A DNA stretch of 64,000 nucleotides. It comes from Cellulosimicrobium cellulans. GTDB lineage: Bacteria; Actinomycetota; Actinomycetes; Actinomycetales; Cellulomonadaceae. Below, piece after piece: positions 1-7,801 of this stretch. How positions within the stretch are numbered: the first letter of the stretch is position 1; each line of letters opens with the position of its first letter. The notes beneath the pieces are model-generated. The model searched no databases. It saw only the letters and a program-made list of their open reading frames with translations, and was not told the DNA's origin. Position numbers and translations under genes: made by a program. The DNA lies in assembly GCF_007679345.1 (NCBI RefSeq), contig NZ_VEGH01000003.1, positions 186,001-250,000 of the forward strand. The letters run 5' to 3'.

Positions 1-465
1 CACGATCCGGGCCACCCGCTCGCGGAACGGCGTCACGGTCGCCTCGGGGTCGCCGTACGCGTTCCGCCACACCGCGAGGTGGCCCCCGGGCACCAGCGCG
101 CGGTGCACGTTCGGCAGGACCACGCCGAGGTCGAACCAGTGCACCGCGGTGGCTGCCACCGCCAGGTCGAACGAGGCGGGGGGCAGGTCCGCGTCCTCCG
201 CGGTGGCCACGAGGACCTCGGCCTGCGGCCACCGACGCCGCAGCCGCGCGACGAGCCGCTCCCCCGGCTCGACGGCCAGCACCGTCGCGCCCGCGTCGAG
301 CATCGGGCCGGTGGCCTGGCCGGTGCCCGCGCCGAGCTCGACGACGCGCACGCCGGGCCCGAGCAGCCGCAGCGCGCGCAGCCGCTCCCACAGTGCCGAC
401 GGGTACGGCGGCCGCCCGCGCTCGTCGGCGTCGGCGTGCGCGTCGAAGTGCGCGGGACCGGGCAT
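1..465 (-). CDS. Class I SAM-dependent methyltransferase, partial (C-terminus beyond window)
   Basis: The reading frame is open from an ATG at 465 to base 1, giving 155 codons without a stop, so the gene runs off the left edge. The protein begins MPGPAHFDAHADADERGRPP. It shows a Rossmann methyltransferase core: motif I VVELGAGTGQATG near residues 45-57, an acidic residue ending strand 2 (VLAVEPGERL), the DLAVAATAVHWFD motif IV and the ALVPGGHLAVW post-motif. This is the common small-molecule methyltransferase type with the AVHWFD signature. The substrate cannot be told. It is divergent from a MarR gene, and the two share an 80-bp intergenic region that contains a dyad. Confidence 0.8.
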   Translation of the reverse strand, partial: MPGPAHFDAHADADERGRPPYPSALWERLRALRLLGPGVRVVELGAGTGQATGPMLDAGATVLAVEPGERLVARLRRRWPQAEVLVATAEDADLPPASFDLAVAATAVHWFDLGVVLPNVHRALVPGGHLAVWRNAYGDPEATVTPFRERVARIV

Positions 466-515
466 GCGGGCGAGCGTAGGCGCCTCGCTCGCACCTCACG
501 CTTCGAGCATTGACA

Positions 516-529
516 GTTAGAGGCCTAAC
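516..529. promoter_or_regulatory. Dyad between methyltransferase and marR genes, candidate MarR operator
   Basis: A GTTAG half-site (516-520) and its inverted copy CTAAC (525-529) are separated by AGGC. They lie in a locally AT-rich stretch 17 bases before the MarR start codon at 546 and 51 bases before the divergent methyltransferase start. MarR proteins usually repress their own promoter through a dyad in this position. The assignment is inference. Confidence 0.4.
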
Positions 530-545
530 ACTTAGATTGCTCGTC

Positions 546-986
546 ATGGACGCACCCGACCCCACGACGATCCTCGACCTGGTGCGGTGGATCGGCTGGG
601 CCCAGCGGAAGGCCGGCGAGGACTGGGTCCGCTCGCGCGGGCTCACCCACGAGCAGGCCTTCGTCCTGGGCTACCTCGCGCAGAACCCGGGGTCGATCCA
701 GCGGGACGTCGCCGCGATCACCCGGACCAGCGCCGCGAGCGTCTCGAGCCTGCTCAAGGGCCTGGAGGCCCGCGGCCTCGTCGAGCGCCGCACCGAGCCG
801 GGCGACGAGCGCAGCAAGCGGGTGCACGCCACGCCGGAGGGCGCCGCGCTCGTCGCGGGCTTCGCATCGGCCGTGGCGGCCGCGGACGACGCGATCCTCG
901 CCCCCCTGACCCCCGACGAGCGCGAGACCCTGCGCGCCCTACTGACCAAGGCCGCGGCCGCGCTCCCCCGCCCCACGCGGGACTGA
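546..986 (+). CDS. MarR family transcriptional regulator
   Basis: A 146-residue winged-helix regulator. The reading frame extends upstream to 510, but the ATG at 546 (MDAPDPTTILDLVRW) gives the usual MarR length and leaves the upstream dyad outside the gene. The recognition part is QRDVAAITRTSAASVSSLLKG, followed by the wing with ERRTEPGDERSKRVHATPEG, which is the DxRxxxxxLTxxG pattern of the family. It precedes a MATE exporter on the same strand, so the likely role is ligand-relieved repression of that pump. The inducing compound is unknown. Confidence 0.85.
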   Translation: MDAPDPTTILDLVRWIGWAQRKAGEDWVRSRGLTHEQAFVLGYLAQNPGSIQRDVAAITRTSAASVSSLLKGLEARGLVERRTEPGDERSKRVHATPEGAALVAGFASAVAAADDAILAPLTPDERETLRALLTKAAAALPRPTRD

Positions 987-1007
987 CGCCCCCGGGACCT
1001 CACCCCA

Positions 1008-1028
1008 CCGCGCGGACGGTCCGCGCGG
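1008..1028. promoter_or_regulatory. Perfect 10-bp dyad in the marR-MATE gap
   Basis: CCGCGCGGAC (1008-1017) and GTCCGCGCGG (1019-1028) are perfect inverted copies around one base. They lie 22 bases after the marR stop and about 90 bases before the MATE start. The one-base centre suits a protein-binding dyad better than a tight hairpin, but a hairpin with a 5-base loop that reduces read-through is also possible. Confidence 0.35.
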
Positions 1029-1119
1029 CGGCACCCCGCGCCCACGCGCGCCCACCCCTCACCCCTGAGCACCCACGCGGCCCGCCGCGCGCTTCGCCCT
1101 GCCCAGAAACGGAGCAGCC

Positions 1120-2562
1120 ATGCGCACCACCACCTCCGCACCCGAACCGGCCGACGCCCCCGGCACCGACCGCTGGTTCCTGTCCACCGCGCCCGTCGTC
1201 AGCGCCCTCGTGCACCTGTGCGTGCCGATGGCGGCGGCGATGATCGTCGGCGCGATCTACAACGTCATCAACGCGGGCTTCATCGGCTCCCTGCACGACG
1301 ACGCCCTCCTCGCCGCCGTGACCCTGGGATCACCCGTCCTCGCGCTGGTCATGGCCATCGGCAACGTGTTCGGCGTCGGCGGGGGCGCGCTCGTCTCCCG
1401 GCTCCTGGGCGCGGCCGAGCGGGACGGCGCCCGCACCGGCGAGATCCGGCGGGTGTCGGCGTTCGCCCTGTGGGGCACCGTCGCGGTCGGCGTGCTCGTC
1501 GGCGGGGCCGGGCTGCTGCTGCTCGACCCGCTCGTCTCGCTGCTCGGGGCGGACCAGGCGGCCCGGCACGCCACCACGACGTTCGTCGGCGTCCTGCTGG
1601 CCGGTGTCCCCGTGCTGGCGGCGGCCGTCTGCCTCGAGCAGCTGGTGCGCGCGGAGGGCGCCGCGCGCCAGGTGATGACGGGGCTGATCGCCTCGACGAT
1701 CGCGAACGTCGTGCTCGACGTGCTGCTCATCCTCGTCCTGCACCAGGGCGTCGCGGGCGCGGCGCTCGCCGTCACCCTGGCGAACGCGGTGACCGTCACG
1801 TACTTCGCCGTGTGGCTCGCGCGGAACAGCGCGCACGTCAGCCTGGCGCCGCGCTGGTTCACGCTGTCGCCGTCCGTGCTGAAGCCGGTGCTGGGCGTCG
1901 GGATCGGCACGCTCCTGCAGTCGGCGTTCCTCATCGTCACCGCGCTGGTGCTCAACAACCTCGCCGCGGGCTACGGCGACGGCCCGCTCGCCGCCATGGG
2001 CGTCGCGGTGCGGATCGCCCAGGTGCCGGAGTTCCTGGTCATGGGTGTGACGCTCGGCGTGCTGCCCCTGCTCGCCTACGCGTATGGCAAGGGCGACCGG
2101 GCCCGGCTCGCCGCGGCGCTGCGCACGTCCGCGGTCGCCGTCGGCGGCGTGGCGGTGCTCTTCTCCGCCGTGGTGCTGCTGTTCCGGGACTCGCTGCTGG
2201 CGATCTTCCTCACCGACCGCGCGGTGCTCGCGCTCGGGGTCACGGTGCTCGCGGCCCAGCTCACGGCGATGATCGCGAACGGGTTCACCGGGCTGATCAC
2301 CTCGCTGTTCCAGGCCACCGGGCAGGCGCTCCCCGCGACGGTCATGTCCGTGACGCAGGGCGTGCTGTTCGTGCCGGTCGTGCTCCTGGGCAACCTCTGG
2401 TTCGGCCTGCCCGGGATCATCTGGGCGCTGACGGTCACCGAGGTGGCGGTGCTCGGCGCGGGAGCGGTGCTGCTGCTCACGACCCGGCGGGCGATCGACC
2501 GCGGCCTCGCGGACGGGAGCCCGGAGCGCGCCGAGGAGGCGCTGGCGATGGCCGAGGGCTGA
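1120..2562 (+). CDS. MATE family multidrug efflux transporter
   Basis: A 480-residue integral membrane protein, about the standard MATE length. It has roughly twelve hydrophobic segments arranged as two similar halves. The first half begins VSALVHLCVPMAAAMIVGAI and contains VFGVGGGALVSRLLGAA; the second half repeats the pattern around VLKPVLGVGIGTLLQSA. MATE proteins expel cationic or aromatic compounds in exchange for Na+ or H+. A GGAG sequence lies about 7 bases before the ATG. The upstream MarR gene on the same strand is the probable regulator. The substrate cannot be predicted from sequence. Confidence 0.9.
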   Translation: MRTTTSAPEPADAPGTDRWFLSTAPVVSALVHLCVPMAAAMIVGAIYNVINAGFIGSLHDDALLAAVTLGSPVLALVMAIGNVFGVGGGALVSRLLGAAERDGARTGEIRRVSAFALWGTVAVGVLVGGAGLLLLDPLVSLLGADQAARHATTTFVGVLLAGVPVLAAAVCLEQLVRAEGAARQVMTGLIASTIANVVLDVLLILVLHQGVAGAALAVTLANAVTVTYFAVWLARNSAHVSLAPRWFTLSPSVLKPVLGVGIGTLLQSAFLIVTALVLNNLAAGYGDGPLAAMGVAVRIAQVPEFLVMGVTLGVLPLLAYAYGKGDRARLAAALRTSAVAVGGVAVLFSAVVLLFRDSLLAIFLTDRAVLALGVTVLAAQLTAMIANGFTGLITSLFQATGQALPATVMSVTQGVLFVPVVLLGNLWFGLPGIIWALTVTEVAVLGAGAVLLLTTRRAIDRGLADGSPERAEEALAMAEG

Positions 2563-2586
2563 CCCGGCGCCGCCGCACCGACGCCC

Positions 2587-2626
2587 CCCGGCGCGCCCCA
2601 CGCGGATCCGCGGGGGGCGCGCCGGG
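2587..2626. terminator. Long GC-rich inverted repeat after the MATE gene
   Basis: Arms CCCGGCGCGCCCC (2587-2599) and GGGGCGCGCCGGG (2614-2626) enclose a second palindrome, CGCGGATCCGCG (2601-2612), so almost all 40 bases can pair. It starts 25 bases after the MATE stop. There is no T-run, which is common for actinobacterial terminators. Confidence 0.6.
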
Positions 2627-2695
2627 AGCGGTGGGCGACGTGGGCCCTCGGCCCGGCCGCGGGGAGCGTCTGCCCGGAATCGGCTGGAGGACCGC

Positions 2696-3493
2696 GTGCC
2701 GCCGCGCGAGCATGGTCGCGTGGACCCCACGACGCCGGCGCCCGCCGAGACCCGCCTCCCGGGCGGCGGCATGGGCGGCGCCGCCCGGGCCGGGGGCACC
2801 GTCCGCCGCGCGGCGGGGCCGTGGACCCCGACCGTGCAGCGCCTCCTCGCCCACCTGCGCGCGGCGGGCGTGGCCGGCGTCCCGGCCCCGCTCGGCGTCG
2901 ACGACCGCGGCCGCGACGTGACCGAGCACGTGCCGGGCGACGTCCCCCGCTACCCGCTGCCCGCGTGGGTCTGGCGCGACGAGGTGCTCGCCGACGCCGC
3001 GGCCCTGCTCCGTCGCGTGCACGACGCCTCGACGTCGTTCGACCGGGGCGGCGCCGTGTGGCGGCTGCCGCCGCGCGAGCCCGCCGAGGTGGTCTGCCAC
3101 AGCGACACGTCGCCGGACAACATGGTGTTCCGGGACGGCCGCCTGGTGGCCCTGATCGACTGGGACACCGCCGCGCCGGGGCCGCGCACCTGGGACCTGG
3201 CCTACCTCGCGTACCGGCTGGTCCCGCTCGGCCCGCGCGGCACCGACCCGGCCCCGGTCCCCGTGGCCGAGCGCCGGCGGCGCCTGGACCTGCTCTGCCG
3301 GTCCTACGGCGGCGTGCGCCCGGGCGACGTCCTCGCCGCGGTGCCGGTCCGGCTGCGCGCGCTCGCCCGGTTCACCCGGGACCGCGCCGGCGGCGACGCC
3401 CGGCTGCTCGGGCACGTCGGGATGTACCTCGACGACGCCGCGTGGGTGGAGTCCCGGGTCGCGGCGCTCGGTGCCGAGCCGGGCGCCGGCTGA
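2696..3493 (+). CDS. Aminoglycoside phosphotransferase (APH)-fold kinase
   Basis: A 265-residue member of the APH/choline-kinase fold. The GTG at 2696 is chosen because GGAGG lies 5 bases before it. The catalytic loop reads CHSDTSPDN (about residues 138-146), matching the HGDxxxxN kinase motif, and IDWDTAAPGP supplies the metal-binding DxD. The N-terminal glycine loop is short and atypical, and the first 40 residues are low-complexity. Many actinobacterial proteins of this size are uncharacterised and do not confer drug resistance, so the substrate is left open. It stands alone before a DinB-type gene. Confidence 0.8.
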   Translation: MPPREHGRVDPTTPAPAETRLPGGGMGGAARAGGTVRRAAGPWTPTVQRLLAHLRAAGVAGVPAPLGVDDRGRDVTEHVPGDVPRYPLPAWVWRDEVLADAAALLRRVHDASTSFDRGGAVWRLPPREPAEVVCHSDTSPDNMVFRDGRLVALIDWDTAAPGPRTWDLAYLAYRLVPLGPRGTDPAPVPVAERRRRLDLLCRSYGGVRPGDVLAAVPVRLRALARFTRDRAGGDARLLGHVGMYLDDAAWVESRVAALGAEPGAG

Positions 3494-3540
3494 GCACCCC
3501 GGCGGAAATCGGTGGCCGCCCGGACGACGGCGGGGCCACC

Positions 3541-4107
3541 ATGAACCGCATGGACCAGCCCACCCGGTGGACCAGGGCGACGGTGTACCCCGACATGTGG
3601 GTCGACCCCGCGGACGACCCGCGGAACAGCGAGGGCGTCAGCCCGGACGGCGAGCTGCCCACGCTGCTGGACTACCTCGGCCGGTACCGCGCGACGCTGC
3701 TGATGAAGTGCGACGACCTCGACCCCGAGCAGCTCGCCCGGCGGTCGGTGCCACCCTCCACCCTGTCGCTGCTCGGGCTCGTCCGGCACCTGGCCGAGGT
3801 CGAGCGGGACTGGCGCGGGTGGATCACACCGGACGGCCCGCCGGCGCCGCTCTACGGGCCGGGGGACGCGGCCTTCGAGGGCGCCGCGGCCGACCCGGAC
3901 CTGGTGTCCGCGGCGTTCGCCGACCTGGCGCGGGAGCAGGCCGCGACCGACGCCGTCGTCGCCGACCACCCCGACCTGGGCGAGCGCCTGGGTGCCGACG
4001 CGATCGCGGTCCGCGAGCTGCAGGTGCACCGGATCGAGGAGTACGCGCGGCACTGCGGGCACGCGGACCTGCTGCGGGAGTGCGTCGACGGGCGCGTCGG
4101 GCAGTGA
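3541..4107 (+). CDS. DinB / DUF664 family protein
   Basis: A 188-residue protein. The ATG at 3541 (MNRMDQPTRWTRATVYPDMW) follows the preceding stop by 47 bases; the frame is open much further upstream only as a shadow. DLDPEQLARRSVPPSTLSLLGLV, RHLAEVERDW and HRIEEYARHCGHADLLRE are the segments of the four-helix DinB fold, with the three histidines that usually bind a divalent metal. DUF664/DinB proteins include mycothiol- and bacillithiol-dependent enzymes. In a mycothiol-producing actinobacterium an S-transferase or detoxification role is plausible but not shown. Confidence 0.82.
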   Translation: MNRMDQPTRWTRATVYPDMWVDPADDPRNSEGVSPDGELPTLLDYLGRYRATLLMKCDDLDPEQLARRSVPPSTLSLLGLVRHLAEVERDWRGWITPDGPPAPLYGPGDAAFEGAAADPDLVSAAFADLAREQAATDAVVADHPDLGERLGADAIAVRELQVHRIEEYARHCGHADLLRECVDGRVGQ

Positions 4108-4183
4108 CGCCCGCGCCCGCCGAGCCCGGCCGGCGTGGCGCACGTCACGGAATCCGCCGCCGGCGGGCGGCGCTGCCCCCGGC

Positions 4184-5257
4184 GTGAAGATCTTCGACCC
4201 CAGCACCGTCGGCCGCGTCGCCCTGGCCAACCGCGTCGTCATGGCCCCGCTCACCCGGCTCCGCGCCGGGGAGGCCGGGGTCCCCGGCGAGCTCCTCGTC
4301 GAGCACTACCGGCAGCGCGCCGGGATGGGCCTCGTCCTCACCGAGGGCACCTACCCGGTGATCGAGGGCCGGACCTGGACCGGGCAGCCCGGCATCGAGA
4401 CGGACGAGCAGGCCGCGGGCTGGGCCCGGGTCGCCGACGCGGTGCACGCCGCCGGCGGCCGGATCGCGATGCAGATCATGCACGGCGGCCGGATCGCGCA
4501 CCCCGACATCACCGGCACCGGACGGGTCGTGTCCGCCAGCGGGGTCGCCGCACCGGGCGAGATCCGCACGCCGACCGGCAAGGCGGCGCACCCCGTCCCG
4601 CACGCCCTCGACGCCGCCGAGATCGCCGAGGCCGTCCGCGGCTTCGCCGCCGGTGCGCGCCGGGCCGTCGACGCGGGCCTGGACGCCGTGGAGGTGCACG
4701 GCGCGAACGGCTACCTGCTCCACCAGTTCCTCTCTCCCGCCAGCAACCTGCGGACCGACGGCTACGGGGTCACCCCCGAGGGCCGGGCGCGGCTCGCGAT
4801 CGAGGTCGTCACCGCGGTCGCGGCGGAGGTCGGCGCCGACCGGACCGGCATCCGGCTGTCGCCCGAGCACGACATCCAGGGCGCGGTGGAGACCGACCCG
4901 GAGGTCACCGCGGCGACGTACGCGGCGCTCGCGGACGGGCTCGCCCCGCTGGGGCTGGCGTTCGTCGACGTGCTGCACCGCGACCTGCGCGGCGCCCTGG
5001 TCCAGGACGTGCGGCGCCGGGTCGGCGCGCCGCTGATCGGCAACTCCGGCTTCGCCGTGAACACCACGCGCGACGAGGCGGTCGGCCTGATCGAGGAGGG
5101 CGTCGTCGACCTCGTGGCGGTCGGCCGCGCGGCGATCGCGAACCCGGACCTGGTCGCGCGCTGGGCCCACGACCTCGGCGAGAACGCGCCCGACCCGGCG
5201 ACGTTCTACGCCGCGGGGGCCGAGGGGTACACCGACTACCCCACCGCGGCGGCCTGA
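4184..5257 (+). CDS. Old yellow enzyme (NADH:flavin oxidoreductase / alkene reductase)
   Basis: A 357-residue FMN-dependent TIM barrel. The GTG at 4184 gives VKIFDPSTVGRVALANRVVM, the expected OYE N-terminus. Visible family motifs are MAPLTRLRA, QIMHGGRIAHP and the substrate-binding VEVHGANGYLLHQFLSP (near residues 169-185), where the His and Asn hydrogen-bond the enone carbonyl. GNSGF and VAVGRAAIANPDLV form the C-terminal FMN-phosphate site. It belongs to the NemA/xenobiotic-reductase branch, which reduces activated C=C bonds and nitro compounds with NAD(P)H. It is convergent with a MarR gene. Confidence 0.92.
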   Translation: MKIFDPSTVGRVALANRVVMAPLTRLRAGEAGVPGELLVEHYRQRAGMGLVLTEGTYPVIEGRTWTGQPGIETDEQAAGWARVADAVHAAGGRIAMQIMHGGRIAHPDITGTGRVVSASGVAAPGEIRTPTGKAAHPVPHALDAAEIAEAVRGFAAGARRAVDAGLDAVEVHGANGYLLHQFLSPASNLRTDGYGVTPEGRARLAIEVVTAVAAEVGADRTGIRLSPEHDIQGAVETDPEVTAATYAALADGLAPLGLAFVDVLHRDLRGALVQDVRRRVGAPLIGNSGFAVNTTRDEAVGLIEEGVVDLVAVGRAAIANPDLVARWAHDLGENAPDPATFYAAGAEGYTDYPTAAA

Positions 5258-5305
5258 CGCGGCCACGTCGCTCCCGCTCCGCGCGCGCTCGCCCCGGCCG
5301 GCGGC

Positions 5306-5337
5306 CCGGGCGGCCCGGTCACCCCCGGGCCGCCCGG
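5306..5337. terminator. Bidirectional hairpin between OYE and MarR genes
   Basis: A 13-bp stem (5306-5318 with 5325-5337) and a 6-base loop, core GGGCGGCCCGG / CCGGGCCGCCC. It lies between two convergent genes and overlaps the last codons of the MarR gene that ends at 5319, so it can serve both directions. Confidence 0.6.
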
Positions 5338-5831
5338 CCGCGGCGACGCGGCGCCGCCGACCGCGGCGGGTTCGCCCGCAGGTGGTCCCGGACGGTGCCG
5401 AGCACCCGCGCGAGCGCCTCGACGTCCTCGCGGGGCAGCGGGTCGACCAGCAGGTCCCGCACCACGCCGATGTGACCCGGGAACACCCGGGCGAGAACGC
5501 CGCGGCCGGCGTCCGTGATCGTCACCGTGACCCCGCGCTCGTCGTCGGGGGCCGGGGCGCGTGTCACGAGCCCCGCCTTCTCCAGCAGACCCGCCTGGTA
5601 GGTCAGCCCGCTGCGGCTGTACACGACGCCGTCCGCCAGGTCCGTCATGCGCCGGCTGCCCTCCGGCGCGTCGCCGAGCGTCGCGAGCAGCTGGAACTGG
5701 ACGTAGCTCAGCCCGCCCGCCTCCTGCAGCTGCTGCTCGACGGTGTGCCGCAGGAGGCTGCTCACCTCGATGAGCGCGAAGTACGCGCCGAGCTCGACGG
5801 GGTCCAGGCCGGGGGTCGCGGGATCGCTCAT
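5319..5831 (-). CDS. MarR family transcriptional regulator
   Basis: A 170-residue regulator starting at the ATG at 5831 (MSDPATPGLDPVELGAYFAL). RRMTDLADGVVYSRSGLTYQ is the helix-turn-helix and RAPAPDDERGVTVTITDAG the wing. The C-terminal basic tail (RRRGRAARG) is extra. The start is 7 bases after the stop of the upstream membrane protein gene. However, an AT-rich stretch with palindromes inside the end of that gene suggests a promoter of its own. It is convergent with the OYE gene; MarR repressors often control OYE-type genes, but nothing here proves the target. Confidence 0.85.
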   Translation of the reverse strand: MSDPATPGLDPVELGAYFALIEVSSLLRHTVEQQLQEAGGLSYVQFQLLATLGDAPEGSRRMTDLADGVVYSRSGLTYQAGLLEKAGLVTRAPAPDDERGVTVTITDAGRGVLARVFPGHIGVVRDLLVDPLPREDVEALARVLGTVRDHLRANPPRSAAPRRRGRAARG

Positions 5832-5837
5832 GCGGTC

Positions 5838-5858
5838 ATCATAGGTGTTTCGAATTCG
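5838..5858 (-). promoter_or_regulatory. Candidate promoter/operator of the MarR gene inside the preceding coding end
   Basis: On the minus strand CGAATTCGAAACACC is followed by TATGAT (5843-5838). The hexamer matches 5 of 6 bases of a -10 box, and overlapping palindromes CGAATTCG and TTCGAA lie just upstream. This AT-rich patch is unusual for the region. It overlaps the last codons of the membrane protein gene. Autoregulation by the MarR protein is inference. Confidence 0.35.
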
Positions 5859-6564
5859 CAGCCTCGGCGTGTCGCTCACGTGCGCGTCCACCGTGACCGG
5901 CCTCGGTGCAGTCGACCGTGGCATGCGCGGGCTCGGCGTCCGGCGGGTACGACAAGACGCCGCGCAGCACGAGCTCGCCCGTCTCGCCGACCCAGGTGAG
6001 GTCGTACGTGCCGAGGGAGACGGGAGCGTGGCCCGCCGCGCGGACCAGCTCCGCGGGCCTGGCCCGGAACGACCCTGCGGGGACCAGGAAGAGCGACACC
6101 CCGCTGTACGCGTGCTCGACCGCGACCACGCGGCACCCGGCGGGGCTGACGGGCTCCAGCACCCGTGCGTCGCCCGCCGCCGCACCGAGCAGGAACGCGA
6201 CGCCGGCGCCGAGCCACCCGGCACCGAGCAGCGCCGCCTTGCCCAGATTCACCGGCCACCGCACGATCCACCGCCGGCTGCCCGGCGCGGCACCGGCCTC
6301 GTGCGCCGCGAGGCCCGCGGCGGCGCCGCTGAGCGCGAGCACCGTCCCGAGCAGGGCGAGCACCGGGCCGACGAGTTCCGGGGCCACGACCGCCGACCCG
6401 ACGACGACCGGCTCCGGGACGCCCGCCGCCCACCGGGCGACGAGGACCGGGAGTGCCAAGGCCGTCGCCGCGGCCCACCGCAGCAATCGTGACCAGCGGC
6501 GCAGCAGCCGGGCGCGGTCCGGGTCGGCCGGCCGCCCCGGATCCAGCTCGACCAGGATCCCCAT
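5839..6564 (-). CDS. Hypothetical membrane protein
   Basis: A 241-residue protein of unknown function. The ATG at 6564 gives MGILVELDPGRPADPDRARL. Three or four hydrophobic segments follow: WAAATALALPVLVARWAAGV, a long segment VGPVLALLGTVLALSGAAAGLAA, and NLGKAALLGAGWLGAGVAFLLG. The C-terminal half is soluble and beta-rich (CRVVAVEHAYSGVSLFLVPA, YDLTWVGETGELVLRGVLS) and probably extracytoplasmic. The last residues (EAANSKHL) come from an AT-rich patch that may double as a promoter. No family is recognised. Confidence 0.7.
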   Translation of the reverse strand: MGILVELDPGRPADPDRARLLRRWSRLLRWAAATALALPVLVARWAAGVPEPVVVGSAVVAPELVGPVLALLGTVLALSGAAAGLAAHEAGAAPGSRRWIVRWPVNLGKAALLGAGWLGAGVAFLLGAAAGDARVLEPVSPAGCRVVAVEHAYSGVSLFLVPAGSFRARPAELVRAAGHAPVSLGTYDLTWVGETGELVLRGVLSYPPDAEPAHATVDCTEAGHGGRARERHAEAANSKHL

Positions 6565-6662
6565 GCGGCCGACGCTAGGACGCGCCTGTGAGGCGTCGCA
6601 GCCGTTCCGCAGGACGCACCGGGAAGGCGCACAGGACGTCCACCCGGCGGCCGAGGCGCGCG

Positions 6663-7430
6663 TCAGCGCAGCGTGAGGACCTCGACCCCGTCCTCCGTGA
6701 TCGCCACCGTGTGCTCGCTGTGCGCGGTCCGTGCCCCCGTCGCGCTGCGCAGCGTCCAGCCGTCGGCGTCCGTCACCAGCTCGTCCGTGTCGGCCATGAT
6801 CCACGGCTCGATCGCCAGCAGCAGCCCCGGTCGCAGGGTGTACCCGCGCCCGGCCCGGCCGGTGTTCGCGATGTGCGGGTCCTGGTGCATCGTCGACCCG
6901 ACACCGTGCCCGCCGAACTCCGTGTTCACGGTGTACCCGGCGTCGGTGAGGACGGTGCCGATCGCGTGCGACAGGTCGCCGATGCGGGCACCCGGCCCCG
7001 CGGCGGCGATGCCCGCGGCCAGCGCACGCTCGGTGACCTCGATCAGCGCCAGGCTCTCGGCCGGCCGGGTCCTCCCGACGACGAAGCTCACGGCTGAGTC
7101 GGCGACGATCCCGTCCAGCGACACCGCGAGGTCGAGCGTCAGCAGGTCGCCGTCGGCGAGCGTGTAGTCGTGCGGCTTGCCGTGCAGGACCGCGTCGTTG
7201 ACCGAGGTGCAGATGTAGTGCCCGAACGGCCCGCGGCCGAACGACGGCGCGTAGTCGACGTAGCAGGACTCCGCCCCGGCGTCCGCGATCATCGCCTGGG
7301 TCCACCGGTCGATCTCCAGCAGGTTCGTCCCGACGGTGCTGCGCTCCTGCATCGTGCGCAGGATCGACGCCACGAGGGCGCCGGTCGCGCGGGCGCGGTC
7401 CAGCTCGGCGGGGTTGAGGATCTCGATCAT
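6663..7430 (-). CDS. map: Methionine aminopeptidase type I
   Basis: A 255-residue M24A enzyme that removes the initiator methionine from nascent proteins. The ATG at 7430 (MIEILNPAELDRARATG) is chosen because GGAAGG lies 7-8 bases upstream; the frame extends to 7472 through the iteron region. The metal ligands are visible: D in LDLAVSLDG, D in VADSAV, H in GHGVGSTMHQDP, E in AIEPW and E in HSEHT. The length is typical. Its placement back to back with an XRE regulator, away from the secY/adk/infA neighbourhood, suggests a second, regulated copy; this is inference. Confidence 0.93.
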   Translation of the reverse strand: MIEILNPAELDRARATGALVASILRTMQERSTVGTNLLEIDRWTQAMIADAGAESCYVDYAPSFGRGPFGHYICTSVNDAVLHGKPHDYTLADGDLLTLDLAVSLDGIVADSAVSFVVGRTRPAESLALIEVTERALAAGIAAAGPGARIGDLSHAIGTVLTDAGYTVNTEFGGHGVGSTMHQDPHIANTGRAGRGYTLRPGLLLAIEPWIMADTDELVTDADGWTLRSATGARTAHSEHTVAITEDGVEVLTLR

Positions 7431-7460
7431 CGTGCGGCCTTCCAGCGCCGTGCGGATAAC

Positions 7461-7496
7461 TATCCCGGCCATGCTATCCCGGTACTAGAATCCCGG
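7461..7496. promoter_or_regulatory. Three direct repeats (TATCCCGG) spaced 14 bp between map and XRE gene
   Basis: TATCCCGG occurs at 7461-7468 and 7475-7482 and AATCCCGG at 7489-7496, an exact 14-bp period. The array fills the 68-bp gap between the divergent start codons at 7430 and 7499, with the last copy ending two bases before the XRE ATG. It is the natural binding array for that XRE protein. The binding itself is inference. Confidence 0.6.
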
Positions 7497-7498
7497 AC

Positions 7499-7789
7499 AT
7501 GGTCAGGCTCCCGCTCACCCCCGACGACGTCGCGCGCGGCCGCCGGCTCGGCGCCCTCCTGCGGCGGGCGCGCGGCGCGCGCACCGTGCTGGCGGTCGCC
7601 CTGGACGCCGGGGTCTCCCCCGAGACGCTCCGCAAGATCGAGTCCGGACGGGTCGCGACCCCCGCGTTCCCCACCGTCGCGGCCGTCGCCGAGGTGCTGG
7701 GGCTGTCGCTGGACGACGTCTGGGCGGAGATCCGGCGGACGGAGGCCCCGGCGCTCACCGGGGCCGGCGGCGTGCGCGTCGCGTCCTGA
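7499..7789 (+). CDS. XRE family helix-turn-helix regulator
   Basis: A 96-residue DNA-binding protein, MVRLPLTPDDVARGRRLGAL. The HTH covers about residues 20-73 (VLAVALDAGVSPETLRKIES, then AAVAEVLGLSLDDVWAEI), the Cro/C1 pattern. There is no ligand or toxin domain. The start codon directly abuts a three-copy iteron array shared with the divergent methionine aminopeptidase gene, and almost no room remains for a leader. The mRNA is therefore probably leaderless and the protein autoregulatory. A toxin-antitoxin role is unlikely because the partner is a housekeeping-type peptidase. Confidence 0.85.
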   Translation: MVRLPLTPDDVARGRRLGALLRRARGARTVLAVALDAGVSPETLRKIESGRVATPAFPTVAAVAEVLGLSLDDVWAEIRRTEAPALTGAGGVRVAS

Positions 7790-7801
7790 CGGGCACCGGC
7801 G

